A stretch of DNA of 64,000 nucleotides from Streptomyces sp. H27-H1 (GTDB lineage Bacteria > Actinomycetota > Actinomycetes > Streptomycetales > Streptomycetaceae), in the NCBI RefSeq assembly GCF_026627445.1, contig NZ_JAPNLJ010000012.1, positions 91,654 to 155,653 on the forward strand. Reading direction: 5' to 3'. The notes beneath the pieces were generated by a model. It saw only the letters and a program-made list of their open reading frames with translations, did no database searches and was not told the origin of the DNA. A program made the translations under genes and the position numbers. The stretch's first letter is position 1, and each line of letters opens with the position of its first letter. Shown here one piece after another: positions 15,879-24,676 of the stretch.

Positions 15879-17148
15879 CCAAACGCAGCGGGGCGAGGCC
15901 CTGGATGCGGAGTCCCGTGAGAGGAAGGGCCCGCGTCACGCGGCGCCCAGGAAGTCGCTGCTGACCAAGATCCAGATACCTGTCGGCAAGACGATGGCGC
16001 TGGCCGCCATGCCGACCGCGGTCTTCGTCGGCATGAGCATGGCGCCGAAGCTGGCCGTGGCCGACGACAAGGACATCCCCTTCGCGCCCGGCCCGTGCGT
16101 GACGCGGTCCGACGAGCCCGCGGAGCCGTCCGCCCCGGCGTCGAAGCCGCCTTCCAAAACCCCTTCGAAGACTCCGCGGACGACGCCCACACCGGGCCGG
16201 TCGCCCAGCGCGGTGCCTTCGCCGAGCGCGAGCCCGTCGGCGTCCAATCCTGCCGAGAAGCCCGTGGAGAAGCCGGTCGAGAAGCCGGGCGTCATGCCGG
16301 CGGCGGTTGACCCGGCCAAGGCCGCGAACCCGCTGGACCCGCTCGGCGTCGGCGAGGCGATCACGGGCCTCATCGGCGAGCTCGGCGAGCTCGGCGAGCC
16401 CCGCACGGGGGCCACGGCCGCGCCCACCCCGTCGGCCTCGGCGACCGTCGCGCCCGCACCGGACCCGGCCGCGGCCGCGATCCGGGACGCCGCGAAGACG
16501 GCCGGTGTCACGGTCTCGGAGCTCTCCGAGGAGGTCAAGGGAACCGCGACGGCCCCGAAGGACGAGACGGGCAAGGCCGCCAAGCCGAAGCCGAAGCCGG
16601 CGACGGCGACGGAGGGGGCCAAGGATGCCAAGGACGCCAAGGACGCGGACGGGAAGCAGCCCTTCCCCTGCCCGACCTATGACGCCAAGGCACTGGCCGA
16701 CGCCGAACTGGAGCAGGGCATCCCGCTGCTCCCGGACGAGCCCTGGTACCTGGACAGCTCGCTGCTGACCCTCTACGGCCTGGACTACGAGGGCATCGTC
16801 GAGGTGAAGACGGCGGGCGGCAAGACCAAGACCGTCCTGAAGTTCACCGCGGACTCGCTGGACATCAAGGACCTCTACCAGACGGTCGGCAAGGGCTCGC
16901 AGGTCGCGCACCTGAAGTCCCGTTCCGGGTCCACCTCGAAGATCCGCGGGGCCAAGGTGACGATGTACACCGAGAGCCTCAAGGGCAACCTCTTCGGCCT
17001 GATTCCGATCGAGTTCACCCCGAAGAGCCCGCCGCCCCTGAACGTCCCCTTCGCGTTCTTCACGAACGCCAAGGTCGTCCAGGCCGGCCAGTTCGGCGGC
17101 ACGCTGACCGTCCCGGGCCTGAAGAACTACATCGGCCCGGCGGAGTAG
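15868..17148 (+). CDS. Secreted Pro/Ser/Thr-rich hypothetical protein
   Basis: 426 residues from the GTG at 15868, which has GGAGG five bases upstream; the ATG at 15853 lacks a ribosome site. After a basic N-terminus comes a hydrophobic segment (about 43-63, VGKTMALAAMPTAVFVGMSM) ending LAVADDKD, a likely signal sequence. Then a long disordered region (about 75-255) of Pro, Ser, Thr, Ala and Lys, with repeats such as EKPVEKPVEKP and AKDAKDAKDA, and a folded C-terminal domain (about 265-426) that recalls the DUF6230 fold in its beta-rich pattern. Transcribed with DUF6230-DUF6114. Function unknown. Confidence 0.78.
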   Translation: MRGDQTQRGEALDAESRERKGPRHAAPRKSLLTKIQIPVGKTMALAAMPTAVFVGMSMAPKLAVADDKDIPFAPGPCVTRSDEPAEPSAPASKPPSKTPSKTPRTTPTPGRSPSAVPSPSASPSASNPAEKPVEKPVEKPGVMPAAVDPAKAANPLDPLGVGEAITGLIGELGELGEPRTGATAAPTPSASATVAPAPDPAAAAIRDAAKTAGVTVSELSEEVKGTATAPKDETGKAAKPKPKPATATEGAKDAKDAKDADGKQPFPCPTYDAKALADAELEQGIPLLPDEPWYLDSSLLTLYGLDYEGIVEVKTAGGKTKTVLKFTADSLDIKDLYQTVGKGSQVAHLKSRSGSTSKIRGAKVTMYTESLKGNLFGLIPIEFTPKSPPPLNVPFAFFTNAKVVQAGQFGGTLTVPGLKNYIGPAE

Positions 17149-17176
17149 ACGCGTACGGCCTCGCGCGGCCGAACGC

Positions 17177-17225
17177 ACCGAGGGCGGCACCCGGATCCTC
17201 ATCGGATCGGGGTGCCGCCCTCGGT
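17177..17225. terminator. Bidirectional terminator
   Basis: Arms ACCGAGGGCGGCACCC... and complement (17177-17198 against 17203-17225) with one mismatch, between the convergent secreted-protein gene and pyk. Confidence 0.85.
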
Positions 17226-17266
17226 CTCTGTGCGGCAGAGCTTCAAGCGGTGCGGCGGATGCGACG

Positions 17267-18697
17267 TCAGTCGCGGGTGTCGCCGCCCAGGTGGTGGACC
17301 CGGACCATGTTGGTCGTGCCGGGGACGCCGGGGGGCGAACCGGCCGTGATGATCATGGTGTCGCCCTTGTTGTAGCGCTGGAGCTTGAGCAGCTCCACGT
17401 CCACGAGGTCGACCATGGCGTCGGTGTTGTCCACGCTCGGGACGACGTAGGACTCGACGCCCCAGCTCAGCGTGAGCTGGTTGCGGGTGCCCTCGTCGGT
17501 GGTGAAGGCCAGGATCGGCTGGTTCGCGCGGTAGCGCGACAGGCGGCGGGCCGTGTCACCGGAGTGGGTGAAGGCGACCAGGGCCTTGCCGTCGAGGAAG
17601 TCGGCGATCTCGCAGGCCGCGCGGGCGACGGAGCCGCCCTGGGTGCGGGGCTTCTTGCCCGGGACCAGCGGCTGGAGGCCCTTGGACAGGAGCTCCTCCT
17701 CGGCCGCCTCGACGATCTTCGACATCGTCTTGACGGTCTCGATCGGGTAGGCGCCGACCGAGGACTCGGCGGACAGCATGACCGCGTCCGCGCCGTCGAG
17801 GATCGCGTTGGCGACGTCGGAGGCCTCCGCGCGCGTCGGGCGCGAGTTGGTGATCATCGACTCCATCATCTGGGTCGCGACGATCACCGGCTTGGCGTTG
17901 CGGCGGCACATCTCCACGAGGCGCTTCTGCACCATCGGGACCTTCTCGAGCGGGTACTCGACGGCGAGGTCGCCACGGGCGACCATGACCGCGTCGAAGG
18001 CCGCGACGACGCCCTCCATGTTGGCGACGGCCTGGGGCTTCTCGACCTTGGCGATGACGGGGACCCGGCGGCCCACCTCGTCCATGACCTTGTGGACGTC
18101 CTTGACGTCGTCGGCGTCACGCACGAAGGAGAGGGCGACCATGTCGCAGCCCATCCGCAGGGCGAAGCGGAGGTCGTCGACGTCCTTCTCCGACAGGGCG
18201 GGGACGTTGACGGCGGCACCCGGCAGGTTGATGCCCTTGTGGTCCGAGATGACACCGCCCTCGATGACGATGGTCTTGACCTGGCGGCCCTCGACCCCGG
18301 TCACCCGGAGCTCGACGTTGCCGTCGTTGATCAGGATCTGGTCGCCCTTGGAGACGTCGCCCGGCAGACCCTTGTAGGTCGTGCCACAGATGGACTTGTC
18401 GCCCGGGACGTCCTCGGTGGTGATGGTGAACTCGTCACCGCGGACGAGCTCGACGGGACCCTCGGCGAAGGTTTCCAGACGGATCTTCGGGCCCTGGAGG
18501 TCGGCGAGGACCCCGACGGCACGCCCGGTGTCCTCGGAGACCTTCCGGACGCGGTCGTACCGCTCCTGGTGTTCTGCCTGGGAGCCGTGGCTGAAGTTGA
18601 ATCGGGCCACGTTCATACCGGCCTCTACGAGAGCTTTCAGCTGCTCGTAAGAGTCGACGGCGGGGCCCAGCGTGCAGACGATTTTGGAACGGCGCAT
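17267..18697 (-). CDS. pyk: Pyruvate kinase
   Basis: 476 residues, full length. Converts phosphoenolpyruvate and ADP to pyruvate and ATP, the last step of glycolysis, in the cytoplasm. Shows the N-terminal KIVCTLGPA, NFSHGS, LQGPKIR, the catalytic-Lys segment VIAKVEKPQA and the VMVARGDLAVEYP metal site; the C-terminal allosteric domain is present (GTRNQLTLSWGVESY). Lies 63 bases after ackA on the same strand, so pta-ackA-pyk may be one operon. Streptomyces usually carry two pyruvate kinases; this fits the one next to ackA. Confidence 0.96.
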   Translation of the reverse strand: MRRSKIVCTLGPAVDSYEQLKALVEAGMNVARFNFSHGSQAEHQERYDRVRKVSEDTGRAVGVLADLQGPKIRLETFAEGPVELVRGDEFTITTEDVPGDKSICGTTYKGLPGDVSKGDQILINDGNVELRVTGVEGRQVKTIVIEGGVISDHKGINLPGAAVNVPALSEKDVDDLRFALRMGCDMVALSFVRDADDVKDVHKVMDEVGRRVPVIAKVEKPQAVANMEGVVAAFDAVMVARGDLAVEYPLEKVPMVQKRLVEMCRRNAKPVIVATQMMESMITNSRPTRAEASDVANAILDGADAVMLSAESSVGAYPIETVKTMSKIVEAAEEELLSKGLQPLVPGKKPRTQGGSVARAACEIADFLDGKALVAFTHSGDTARRLSRYRANQPILAFTTDEGTRNQLTLSWGVESYVVPSVDNTDAMVDLVDVELLKLQRYNKGDTMIITAGSPPGVPGTTNMVRVHHLGGDTRD

Positions 18698-18726
18698 GGA
18701 GCTGATCCTATCGGTTTGTTTCGTAG

Positions 18727-18738
18727 CGGAATATTCCG
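18727..18738 (-). promoter_or_regulatory. Palindrome upstream of pyk
   Basis: CGGAATATTCCG, a perfect 12-bp palindrome of unusually A/T-rich centre in the 63-base gap between ackA and pyk. A TAGGAT -10-like box (18707-18702) follows before the pyk ATG. A possible regulator site for an internal promoter. Confidence 0.4.
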
Positions 18739-18760
18739 TCTGGCGGAAAGTCCAAAGTGA

Positions 18761-19975
18761 CTAGCCGGTAACCAGCGCGTACGTCTGGCTGGCGATCTCC
18801 AGTTCCTCGTCCGTGGGAACCACGGCCACGGCCACCCGGGCGTACTCCGCGGAGACCAGACGCGGCTCGGGGGACCGTACCGAGTTCGCCTCCAGGTCGA
18901 GCGCCAGGCCCAGTTCGGCCAGACCGGCCAGGGCCATTTCCCGGATCTCGGACGAGTTCTCGCCCACGCCCGCCGTGAACGCGACCGCGTCCACCCGGCC
19001 GAGTACCGCCGAGTAGGCGCCGATGTACTTCTTCAGACGGTGGATGTACGAAGCCAGCGCCAGGCGCGCCGAGGCGTCGCCCTCCGCCGCCCGCCGCTGC
19101 ACCTCGCGCATGTCGTTGTCGCCGCACAGACCCAGCAGACCGCTCTTCTTGTTGAGCAGCGAGTCGATCTCGTCGACGCTCATGCCCCCGACGCGCGCCA
19201 GGTGGAAGACGACGGCCGGGTCCAGATCGCCCGAGCGGGTGCCCATGACCAGGCCCTCCAGCGGGGTCAGACCCATGGAGGTCTCCACGCAGACCCCGCC
19301 GTGGACGGCCGAGGCCGAGGCGCCGTTGCCCAGGTGCAGCACGATCACGTTCACGTCCTGCTCGGCCTTGCCGAGGAGCGCGGCCGTGGCGCGGGCCACG
19401 TAGGCGTGCGAGGTGCCGTGGAACCCGTACCGCCGGATGGAGTACTTGTCGGCCGTCGCGACGTCGATCGCGTACCGGGCCACGTGCTCCGGCATGGTCG
19501 AGTGGAAGGCCGTGTCGAAGACGGCGACCTGCGGCAGGTCCGGACGCAGTTCGCGGGCCACCTCGATGCCGGTCACGTTCGCCGGGTTGTGCAGCGGGGC
19601 GAGCGGGATCAGGGCGCGGATCTCGGCCAGCACCGCGTCGTCGATCAGCGTCGGGTGAGTGAACTTGGTCCCGCCGTGCACCACCCGGTGACCCACCGCG
19701 GCCAGCTCGGGCGAGTCCAGACCCAGCCCGTCGGCGGCGAGCTCCGCCGCGACGGCCCGGAGCGCCGCCCCGTGGTCCGCGATCGGACCGGTCCGCTCGC
19801 GCTTGCCGACCGCGGCGCCCGGGCCGGTCAGCGGCTCGTGCACGAGCCGTGAGGTCTCCTCGCCGATGCGCTCCACCAGACCGACCGCCAGGCGGGTGGC
19901 GTCCGCCATGTCGAGCAGCTGGTACTTCACCGACGAGGAACCGGAGTTGAGGACGAGTACGCGCGATGCGGTCAC
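18761..19975 (-). CDS. ackA: Acetate kinase
   Basis: 404 residues from the GTG at 19975 (TASRVLVLNSGSSSVKYQL). Interconverts acetyl phosphate plus ADP and acetate plus ATP. Family motifs present: NSGSSSVKY phosphate loop, GHRVVHGG, FDTAFHSTMPEHV and the C-terminal FTAGVGENSSEIR. The start has AAGGAAAG upstream; earlier codons in the frame overlap pta and are not AckA-like. Follows pta by 56 bases, forming the classic Pta-AckA overflow and acetyl-phosphate pathway. Confidence 0.96.
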   Translation of the reverse strand: MTASRVLVLNSGSSSVKYQLLDMADATRLAVGLVERIGEETSRLVHEPLTGPGAAVGKRERTGPIADHGAALRAVAAELAADGLGLDSPELAAVGHRVVHGGTKFTHPTLIDDAVLAEIRALIPLAPLHNPANVTGIEVARELRPDLPQVAVFDTAFHSTMPEHVARYAIDVATADKYSIRRYGFHGTSHAYVARATAALLGKAEQDVNVIVLHLGNGASASAVHGGVCVETSMGLTPLEGLVMGTRSGDLDPAVVFHLARVGGMSVDEIDSLLNKKSGLLGLCGDNDMREVQRRAAEGDASARLALASYIHRLKKYIGAYSAVLGRVDAVAFTAGVGENSSEIREMALAGLAELGLALDLEANSVRSPEPRLVSAEYARVAVAVVPTDEELEIASQTYALVTG

Positions 19976-20031
19976 GATGGGGGTCTTTCCTTTGCGGTGG
20001 GGGTTCGGCGGGGGATCGGTGAGGGCAGGGG

Positions 20032-22113
20032 TCAGCCGGCCACGGGCTGGGACTGCGCCTGGATCGCGGTGATGGCCACGGTGGTGACGATGTCCTGGAC
20101 CAGGGCGCCGCGCGAGAGGTCGTTGACGGGCTTGCGCAGACCCTGCAGGACCGGGCCGACCGCCACGGCGCCGGCCGAGCGCTGCACGGCCTTGTACGTG
20201 TTGTTGCCGGTGTTGAGGTCGGGGAAGATCAGCACCGTCGCGCGGCCGGCCACCTCGGACCCGGGCAGCTTGGTCGCGGCCACCGACGGCTCCACGGCGG
20301 CGTCGTACTGGATCGGCCCCTCGATCAGCAGATCGGGGCGCTGTGCGCGGACGATCTCGGTGGCCTTGCGGACCTTGTCCACGTCCACGCCCGAGCCGGA
20401 GGTGCCGGTCGAGTACGAGAGCATCGCGATCCGCGGCTCCAGGCCGAACGCGGCGGCGGTGGTGGCCGACTGGATGGCGATGTCGGCGAGCTGCTCGGCG
20501 CCCGGGTCCGGGTTCACGGCGCAGTCGCCGTACGCGAGGACCCTGTCGGCCAGGCACATGAAGAAGACCGAGGAGACGATCGACGCGTCGGGCTTGGTCT
20601 TGATGATCTCGAAGGCCGGGCGGATGGTGGCGGCGGTGGAGTGCACCGAGCCGGAGACCATGCCGTCGGCGAGGCCCTCCTGGACCATCAGGGTGCCGAA
20701 GTAGTTGACGTCGGTGACCACGTCGTGAGCCAGCTCGACCGTCATCCCCTTGTGGGCGCGGGCCTTGGCGTAGTACTCGGCGAACCGTTCCCGCAGCGGG
20801 GAGGTCGCCGGGTCGATGAGCTGGGCGGCCGAGATGTCGATGCCCAGGTCGGCGGCCTTCTTCAGGATCGCCTGCTCCTCGCCCAGCAGGGTGAGGTCGC
20901 AGACCCCGCGGCGCAGCACCACGTCCGCGGCGCGCAGCACGCGCTCCTCGGTGCCCTCGGGGAGCACCACCCGGCGGCGCTCGGCGCGGGCCTGCTCCAG
21001 CAGCTGGTTCTCGAACATCATCGGCGTGACGCGCTCGGAGCGGGCCACCGAGAGCACCTCGCGCAGCTCGGCGGTGTCCACGTGGCGCTCGAACAGGCCG
21101 AGCGCGGTCTCCAGCTTGCGCGGGGTCGCGGAGTTCAGCCGGCTCTGCAGCGAGAAGAGTTCGGCCGCCGTCGGGAAGCTGTTGCCCGCCACCGAGACCA
21201 CCGGGGTGCCCGGCGCCAGCTTGGAGGCCAGCGTCAGGATGTCCTTGCCCGGACGCTCGTTCAGAGTCAGCAGCACACCGGCGATCGGCGGGGTGCCGGA
21301 GGTGTGCGCGGCGAGCGCGCCGATGACCAGGTCGGAGCGGTCCCCGGGGGTGACGACCAGGCAGCCGGGGGTCAGGGCGTTCAGGAAGTTCGGCAGCATG
21401 GCTCCGCCGAAGACGAAGTCCAGGGCGTCGCGGGCCAGTCCGGCCTCGTCGCCGAGGAGCACCTCGCCGCCGAGCGCCCGGGTGATCTGGGCGACCGTGG
21501 GGGCGGACAGGTGCTTGTCGTCCGGCAGGACGTAGCAGGGCACGGGCAGCCGGGCGGCCAGGCGCTCGGCTATCACCTCGCGGTCCTCGGCGGCCACCCG
21601 GTTGACGACCATCGCGCCCACGTGGCAGCCCAGGGCCTCGTACGCACGGTAGGCGTTGCGGGTCTCGGCGCGCACGGCCTCGGCGGGGTGCTTGGTGCCG
21701 CCCACGACGGGGATCACGAGCGCGCCCAGCTCATTGGCGAGGCGGGCGTTGAGCGCCAGTTCGTCCGGGAGGTTGGTGTCGGCGTAGTCGGTGCCGAGGA
21801 CCAGCACGACCTCGTAGTCGCGGGCCACCTTGTGGTAGCGGCCGACGAGCTGGGAGACCAGTTCGTCGGTGCCCTTCTCGGCCAGGATGGCGGAGGCCTC
21901 GTGGTACTCCATGCCGTAGGCCGTGGAGGCGTCCTGGTCGATCCGGTACCGGCCCTTGAGCAGGTCGAAGAGCCGGTCGGGCCCGTCGTGCAGCAGGGGG
22001 CGGTACACGCCCACCCGGCCTGTCTGGCGAGTCAGGAGCTCCATGATGCCGAGCTCGACGACCTGTCGGCCGTCCCCCCGCTCGATACCCGTCACGTACA
22101 CGCTGCGCGTCAC
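20032..22113 (-). CDS. pta: Phosphate acetyltransferase
   Basis: 693 residues from the GTG at 22113 (TRSVYVTGIERGDGRQVVELG), which has GGAGAG at good spacing; an ATG at 22131 would add six residues without a ribosome site. Long form of the enzyme: N-terminal P-loop-like domain (about 1-200), DRTGG domain in the middle, and C-terminal PTA_PTB catalytic domain (MMFENQLLEQARAERRRVVLPEGTEERVL onward). Makes acetyl phosphate from acetyl-CoA, feeding ackA just downstream. Confidence 0.95.
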   Translation of the reverse strand: MTRSVYVTGIERGDGRQVVELGIMELLTRQTGRVGVYRPLLHDGPDRLFDLLKGRYRIDQDASTAYGMEYHEASAILAEKGTDELVSQLVGRYHKVARDYEVVLVLGTDYADTNLPDELALNARLANELGALVIPVVGGTKHPAEAVRAETRNAYRAYEALGCHVGAMVVNRVAAEDREVIAERLAARLPVPCYVLPDDKHLSAPTVAQITRALGGEVLLGDEAGLARDALDFVFGGAMLPNFLNALTPGCLVVTPGDRSDLVIGALAAHTSGTPPIAGVLLTLNERPGKDILTLASKLAPGTPVVSVAGNSFPTAAELFSLQSRLNSATPRKLETALGLFERHVDTAELREVLSVARSERVTPMMFENQLLEQARAERRRVVLPEGTEERVLRAADVVLRRGVCDLTLLGEEQAILKKAADLGIDISAAQLIDPATSPLRERFAEYYAKARAHKGMTVELAHDVVTDVNYFGTLMVQEGLADGMVSGSVHSTAATIRPAFEIIKTKPDASIVSSVFFMCLADRVLAYGDCAVNPDPGAEQLADIAIQSATTAAAFGLEPRIAMLSYSTGTSGSGVDVDKVRKATEIVRAQRPDLLIEGPIQYDAAVEPSVAATKLPGSEVAGRATVLIFPDLNTGNNTYKAVQRSAGAVAVGPVLQGLRKPVNDLSRGALVQDIVTTVAITAIQAQSQPVAG

Positions 22114-22464
22114 GCCTGCTCTCCGTCCCATCGTGTGAAGTCTCGGGATCGCCCCACCACGATTCTGGCCGCGGCAGGGCGGATATACGAGTCGGTTGTC
22201 CCGGTAAATGTGGGCTTGACCTCTTGACGATACCCCTGTGGATCGACAGGTCGCCCGCCGGGAAAAGGGCCTGTCGGAGAGGGTCCAAAGGCCTGTCGGA
22301 CCCCCGGTGGGTGGAGCAGCGCAGAGCGCGCCGGACCCCGTCCCCGTGGAACAATCGGACAGGCTTCATCCATTACGCCCTTCATACAGACCCTCATATG
22401 TCCGGTCGGCCGTTCGCCCGCACGCGAACGGCCAGGTACGACCAGGAGCAGGAGACACAGCACG
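22114..22464 (+). promoter_or_regulatory. Divergent pta/pfkA control region
   Basis: 351 bases, no gene. Contains two direct copies of GGCCTGTCGGA (22268-22278 and 22290-22300) exactly 22 bases apart, i.e. on one face of the helix, plus related CGACAGG (22244-22250) and TCGGACAGGC (22355-22364). TTGACC/TTGACG boxes at about 22215-22229 could be -35 elements toward pfkA, but no convincing -10 pairs with them. Confidence 0.5.
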
Positions 22465-23490
22465 ATGCGTATCGGAGTTCTCACCGCAGGCGGCGACTGT
22501 CCGGGCCTGAATGCTGTCATCCGGTCGGTCGTACACCGTGCCGTGGTCGGGCACGGGGACGAGGTCATCGGCTTCGAGGACGGCTTCAAGGGCCTCCTGG
22601 ACGGTAACTTCCGCCCCCTCGACATCAACGCCGTCAGCGGCATCCTCGCCCGCGGCGGCACGATTCTCGGTTCAGCCCGGATGGAGCGCGCCCGCCTCCA
22701 CGAAGCGGCCGAGAACGCTGCCGACCTGGCCAGGCGCTATGGCATCGACGCCCTGATCCCGATCGGCGGCGAGGGCACCCTGACCGCCGCCCGGATGCTG
22801 TCGGACGCCGGCATGCCCGTCGTCGGCGTACCGAAGACCATCGACAACGACATCTCCTCCACCGACCGCACCTTCGGCTTCGACACCGCCGTCATGGTCG
22901 CCACCGAGGCCATCGACCGTCTGAAGACCACCGCCGAATCGCACCAGCGCGTCATGGTCGTCGAGGTCATGGGCCGGCACGCGGGCTGGATCGCCCTGGA
23001 GTCCGGCATGGCCGGCGGCGCCCACGGGATCTGCCTGCCGGAGCGCCCCTTCGAGGTGGACGCCCTGGTCAAGATGGTGGAGGAACGATTCGCCCGCGGT
23101 AAGAAGTTCGCCGTCATCTGCGTGGCCGAAGGTGCGCACCCGGGCGAGGGCTCCATGCCGTACGAGAAGGGCGCGATCGACCAGTACGGCCACGAGCGCT
23201 TCGCCGGCATCGGCAACCGCCTCGCCGTCGAGCTGGAGCGGCGTCTCGGCAAGGAGGCCCGCCCGGTCATCCTCGGCCACGTCCAGCGCGGCGGCACCCC
23301 CACCGCCTACGACCGCGTCCTCGCGACCCGCTTCGGCTGGCACGCGGTCGAGGGCGTCCACCGCGGGGACTTCGGCAACATGACCGCCCTGCGCGGTACC
23401 GACATCGTCATGGCCCCGCTGGCCGATGCCGTCACGGAGCTGAAGACCGTCCCCGAGGACCGCATGTACGAGGCCGAGTCCGTCTTCTGA
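22465..23490 (+). CDS. pfkA: 6-phosphofructokinase
   Basis: 341 residues. Phosphorylates fructose 6-phosphate to fructose 1,6-bisphosphate, committing carbon to glycolysis. Motifs: GVLTAGGDCPGLNAV at 4-18, GGEGT at 101-105, PKTIDND at 123-129 with the catalytic Asp, and MGRHAGWIA. Position 104 is Gly, as in ATP-dependent enzymes, while 124 is Lys, as in pyrophosphate enzymes; actinobacterial ATP-PFKs share this mix. AGGAGCAGGAG precedes the ATG. Context next to pta-ackA-pyk matches the S. coelicolor pfkA2 locus as I recall it. Confidence 0.95.
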   Translation: MRIGVLTAGGDCPGLNAVIRSVVHRAVVGHGDEVIGFEDGFKGLLDGNFRPLDINAVSGILARGGTILGSARMERARLHEAAENAADLARRYGIDALIPIGGEGTLTAARMLSDAGMPVVGVPKTIDNDISSTDRTFGFDTAVMVATEAIDRLKTTAESHQRVMVVEVMGRHAGWIALESGMAGGAHGICLPERPFEVDALVKMVEERFARGKKFAVICVAEGAHPGEGSMPYEKGAIDQYGHERFAGIGNRLAVELERRLGKEARPVILGHVQRGGTPTAYDRVLATRFGWHAVEGVHRGDFGNMTALRGTDIVMAPLADAVTELKTVPEDRMYEAESVF

Positions 23491-23575
23491 CCGTCCCGGC
23501 CGGGACGGCGGTCCCGAATTCCGCCGCGGAACGCCCCCCGGGGCGGGACTCCCGCCCCGAATCGGACCGCCGAAA

Positions 23576-23613
23576 GGCCCCGATCGCGTCCTCGTCCGGA
23601 CGCGGTCGGGGCC
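23576..23613. terminator. Terminator between pfkA and HTH gene
   Basis: GGCCCCGATCGCGTCC with near-perfect complement (one G-T pair) and a 6-base loop, between convergent genes. Confidence 0.8.
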
Positions 23614-23646
23614 TCTCCCGTAGGGTGCCGGCGGGTGGAATGTGTC

Positions 23647-24330
23647 CTACGACGCACCGCCCGCGAGGTACCAGAACCGCTCCACGATGTCCGTGAGGTA
23701 CTCGCGCCCCGAGTCGCCGCTGCCGGCCGCGCCCTGACCGCCGCCCCAGCTGAGGGTCGCCACCATCCGCGACTGGTACTCGCCGTGCAGCTGTTCCAGC
23801 ACCCGCTCCAGGTGCGCCTTGGGCACCGGAAGCAGCTTGGCCAGCGGCTTGACGTACGCCTGCCAGCGCGTGGTCACCGCGCTGCGCAGGATCTCGGCCA
23901 GCTCCTCGTGCTTCCCGGTCGCCGTCACGAACTGGGCCAGCGTCAGCCCCAGCGCCGTCGCCAGAGCGGCGGACTGCCGCTCGTTGCCCTTCCAGCGGCC
24001 GGTGTCCTCCATCTTCTGGTAGGCGCCCGCCTCCACTCCGACCCGGCGGGCCAGGTCATCGGCGCCGAGTCCCCGGGAGACGCGGTGTTCCCGCAGGGTG
24101 ACGGGCTCGGCGAGCAGCTCACCGGGGGAGCACCAGAGCACGCCGGCCAGGGCCGTGAGTTCCGGGGAGGTGGGCGAGATCTCGCCACGCTCCCACGCCA
24201 TCACGGTCTCGGGAGTGACGAGCAGACCGTACTGGGCGCGCAGGCCATAGGCGACATGACCGGGAGCCATGCCCAGGGCCGCGCGGAGACGACGCGCGGC
24301 GGGGGCATTGAAAGGTGGGCTGGAGTGCAC
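23647..24330 (-). CDS. XRE-like helix-turn-helix regulator
   Basis: 227 residues from the GTG at 24330, giving an N-terminus HSSPPFNAPAARRLRAALGMAPGHVAYGL. Two successive XRE-type HTH units can be read: VAYGLRAQYGLLVTPETVMAWERGEISPTSPELTALAGVL (about 21-60), and LREHRVSRGLGADDLARRVGVEAGAYQKMED. The C-terminal half is of unknown fold. Upstream codons in the frame lack a better start. Cytoplasmic DNA-binding protein, target unknown; conserved beside pfkA in streptomycetes as I recall. Confidence 0.82.
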   Translation of the reverse strand: MHSSPPFNAPAARRLRAALGMAPGHVAYGLRAQYGLLVTPETVMAWERGEISPTSPELTALAGVLWCSPGELLAEPVTLREHRVSRGLGADDLARRVGVEAGAYQKMEDTGRWKGNERQSAALATALGLTLAQFVTATGKHEELAEILRSAVTTRWQAYVKPLAKLLPVPKAHLERVLEQLHGEYQSRMVATLSWGGGQGAAGSGDSGREYLTDIVERFWYLAGGAS

Positions 24331-24676
24331 ACGGCACACCGTAGGAGTGGCCGGGGCGTGGCGACTACAGACCAATCAAACAAGCCCATAACTCGTAGGA
24401 ACGTCCTATGAAGTAAAGGGCTTTGTGCCGTTTTCCCTGCGACTGTCCGGTAATCGGATCCATCCGTGATCCACTTCCTAGCGTACGTTTCCGGCCGCCC
24501 GTAGCGATAGTCCTGGGCGTGATCCCTCTCACATGACCGGACCGACTCGAACCGGCCATCCGCGCGCCGCGTACTCCAGAGGTGGGGGCCCTCGCGCACG
24601 GGGGTGGTGAGGGCCCCGCTTCCCTCTTCTCCCTTCCCCTTCCCCTGACGTCGGCGTCAAGGATTACGGTCGGGAC
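24331..24676 (+). promoter_or_regulatory. Gap with hairpin and MerR-type operator
   Basis: 346 bases without a gene. Holds a hairpin GGGGCCCTC/GAGGGCCCC (24585-24617) followed by a pyrimidine-rich tract, which looks like an intrinsic terminator although no plus-strand gene precedes it. Then an 8-4-8 inverted repeat CCCTGACG-TCGG-CGTCAAGG (24643-24662, one mismatch) before TACGGT (24665-24670). The repeat fits a MerR operator inside the merR promoter, with transcription starting at or near the ATG. Confidence 0.6.

Noticed and set aside
20641..22227. 528-codon open frame antisense to pta
   Set aside because: Composition is that of a reverse-frame shadow and pta has full family similarity.
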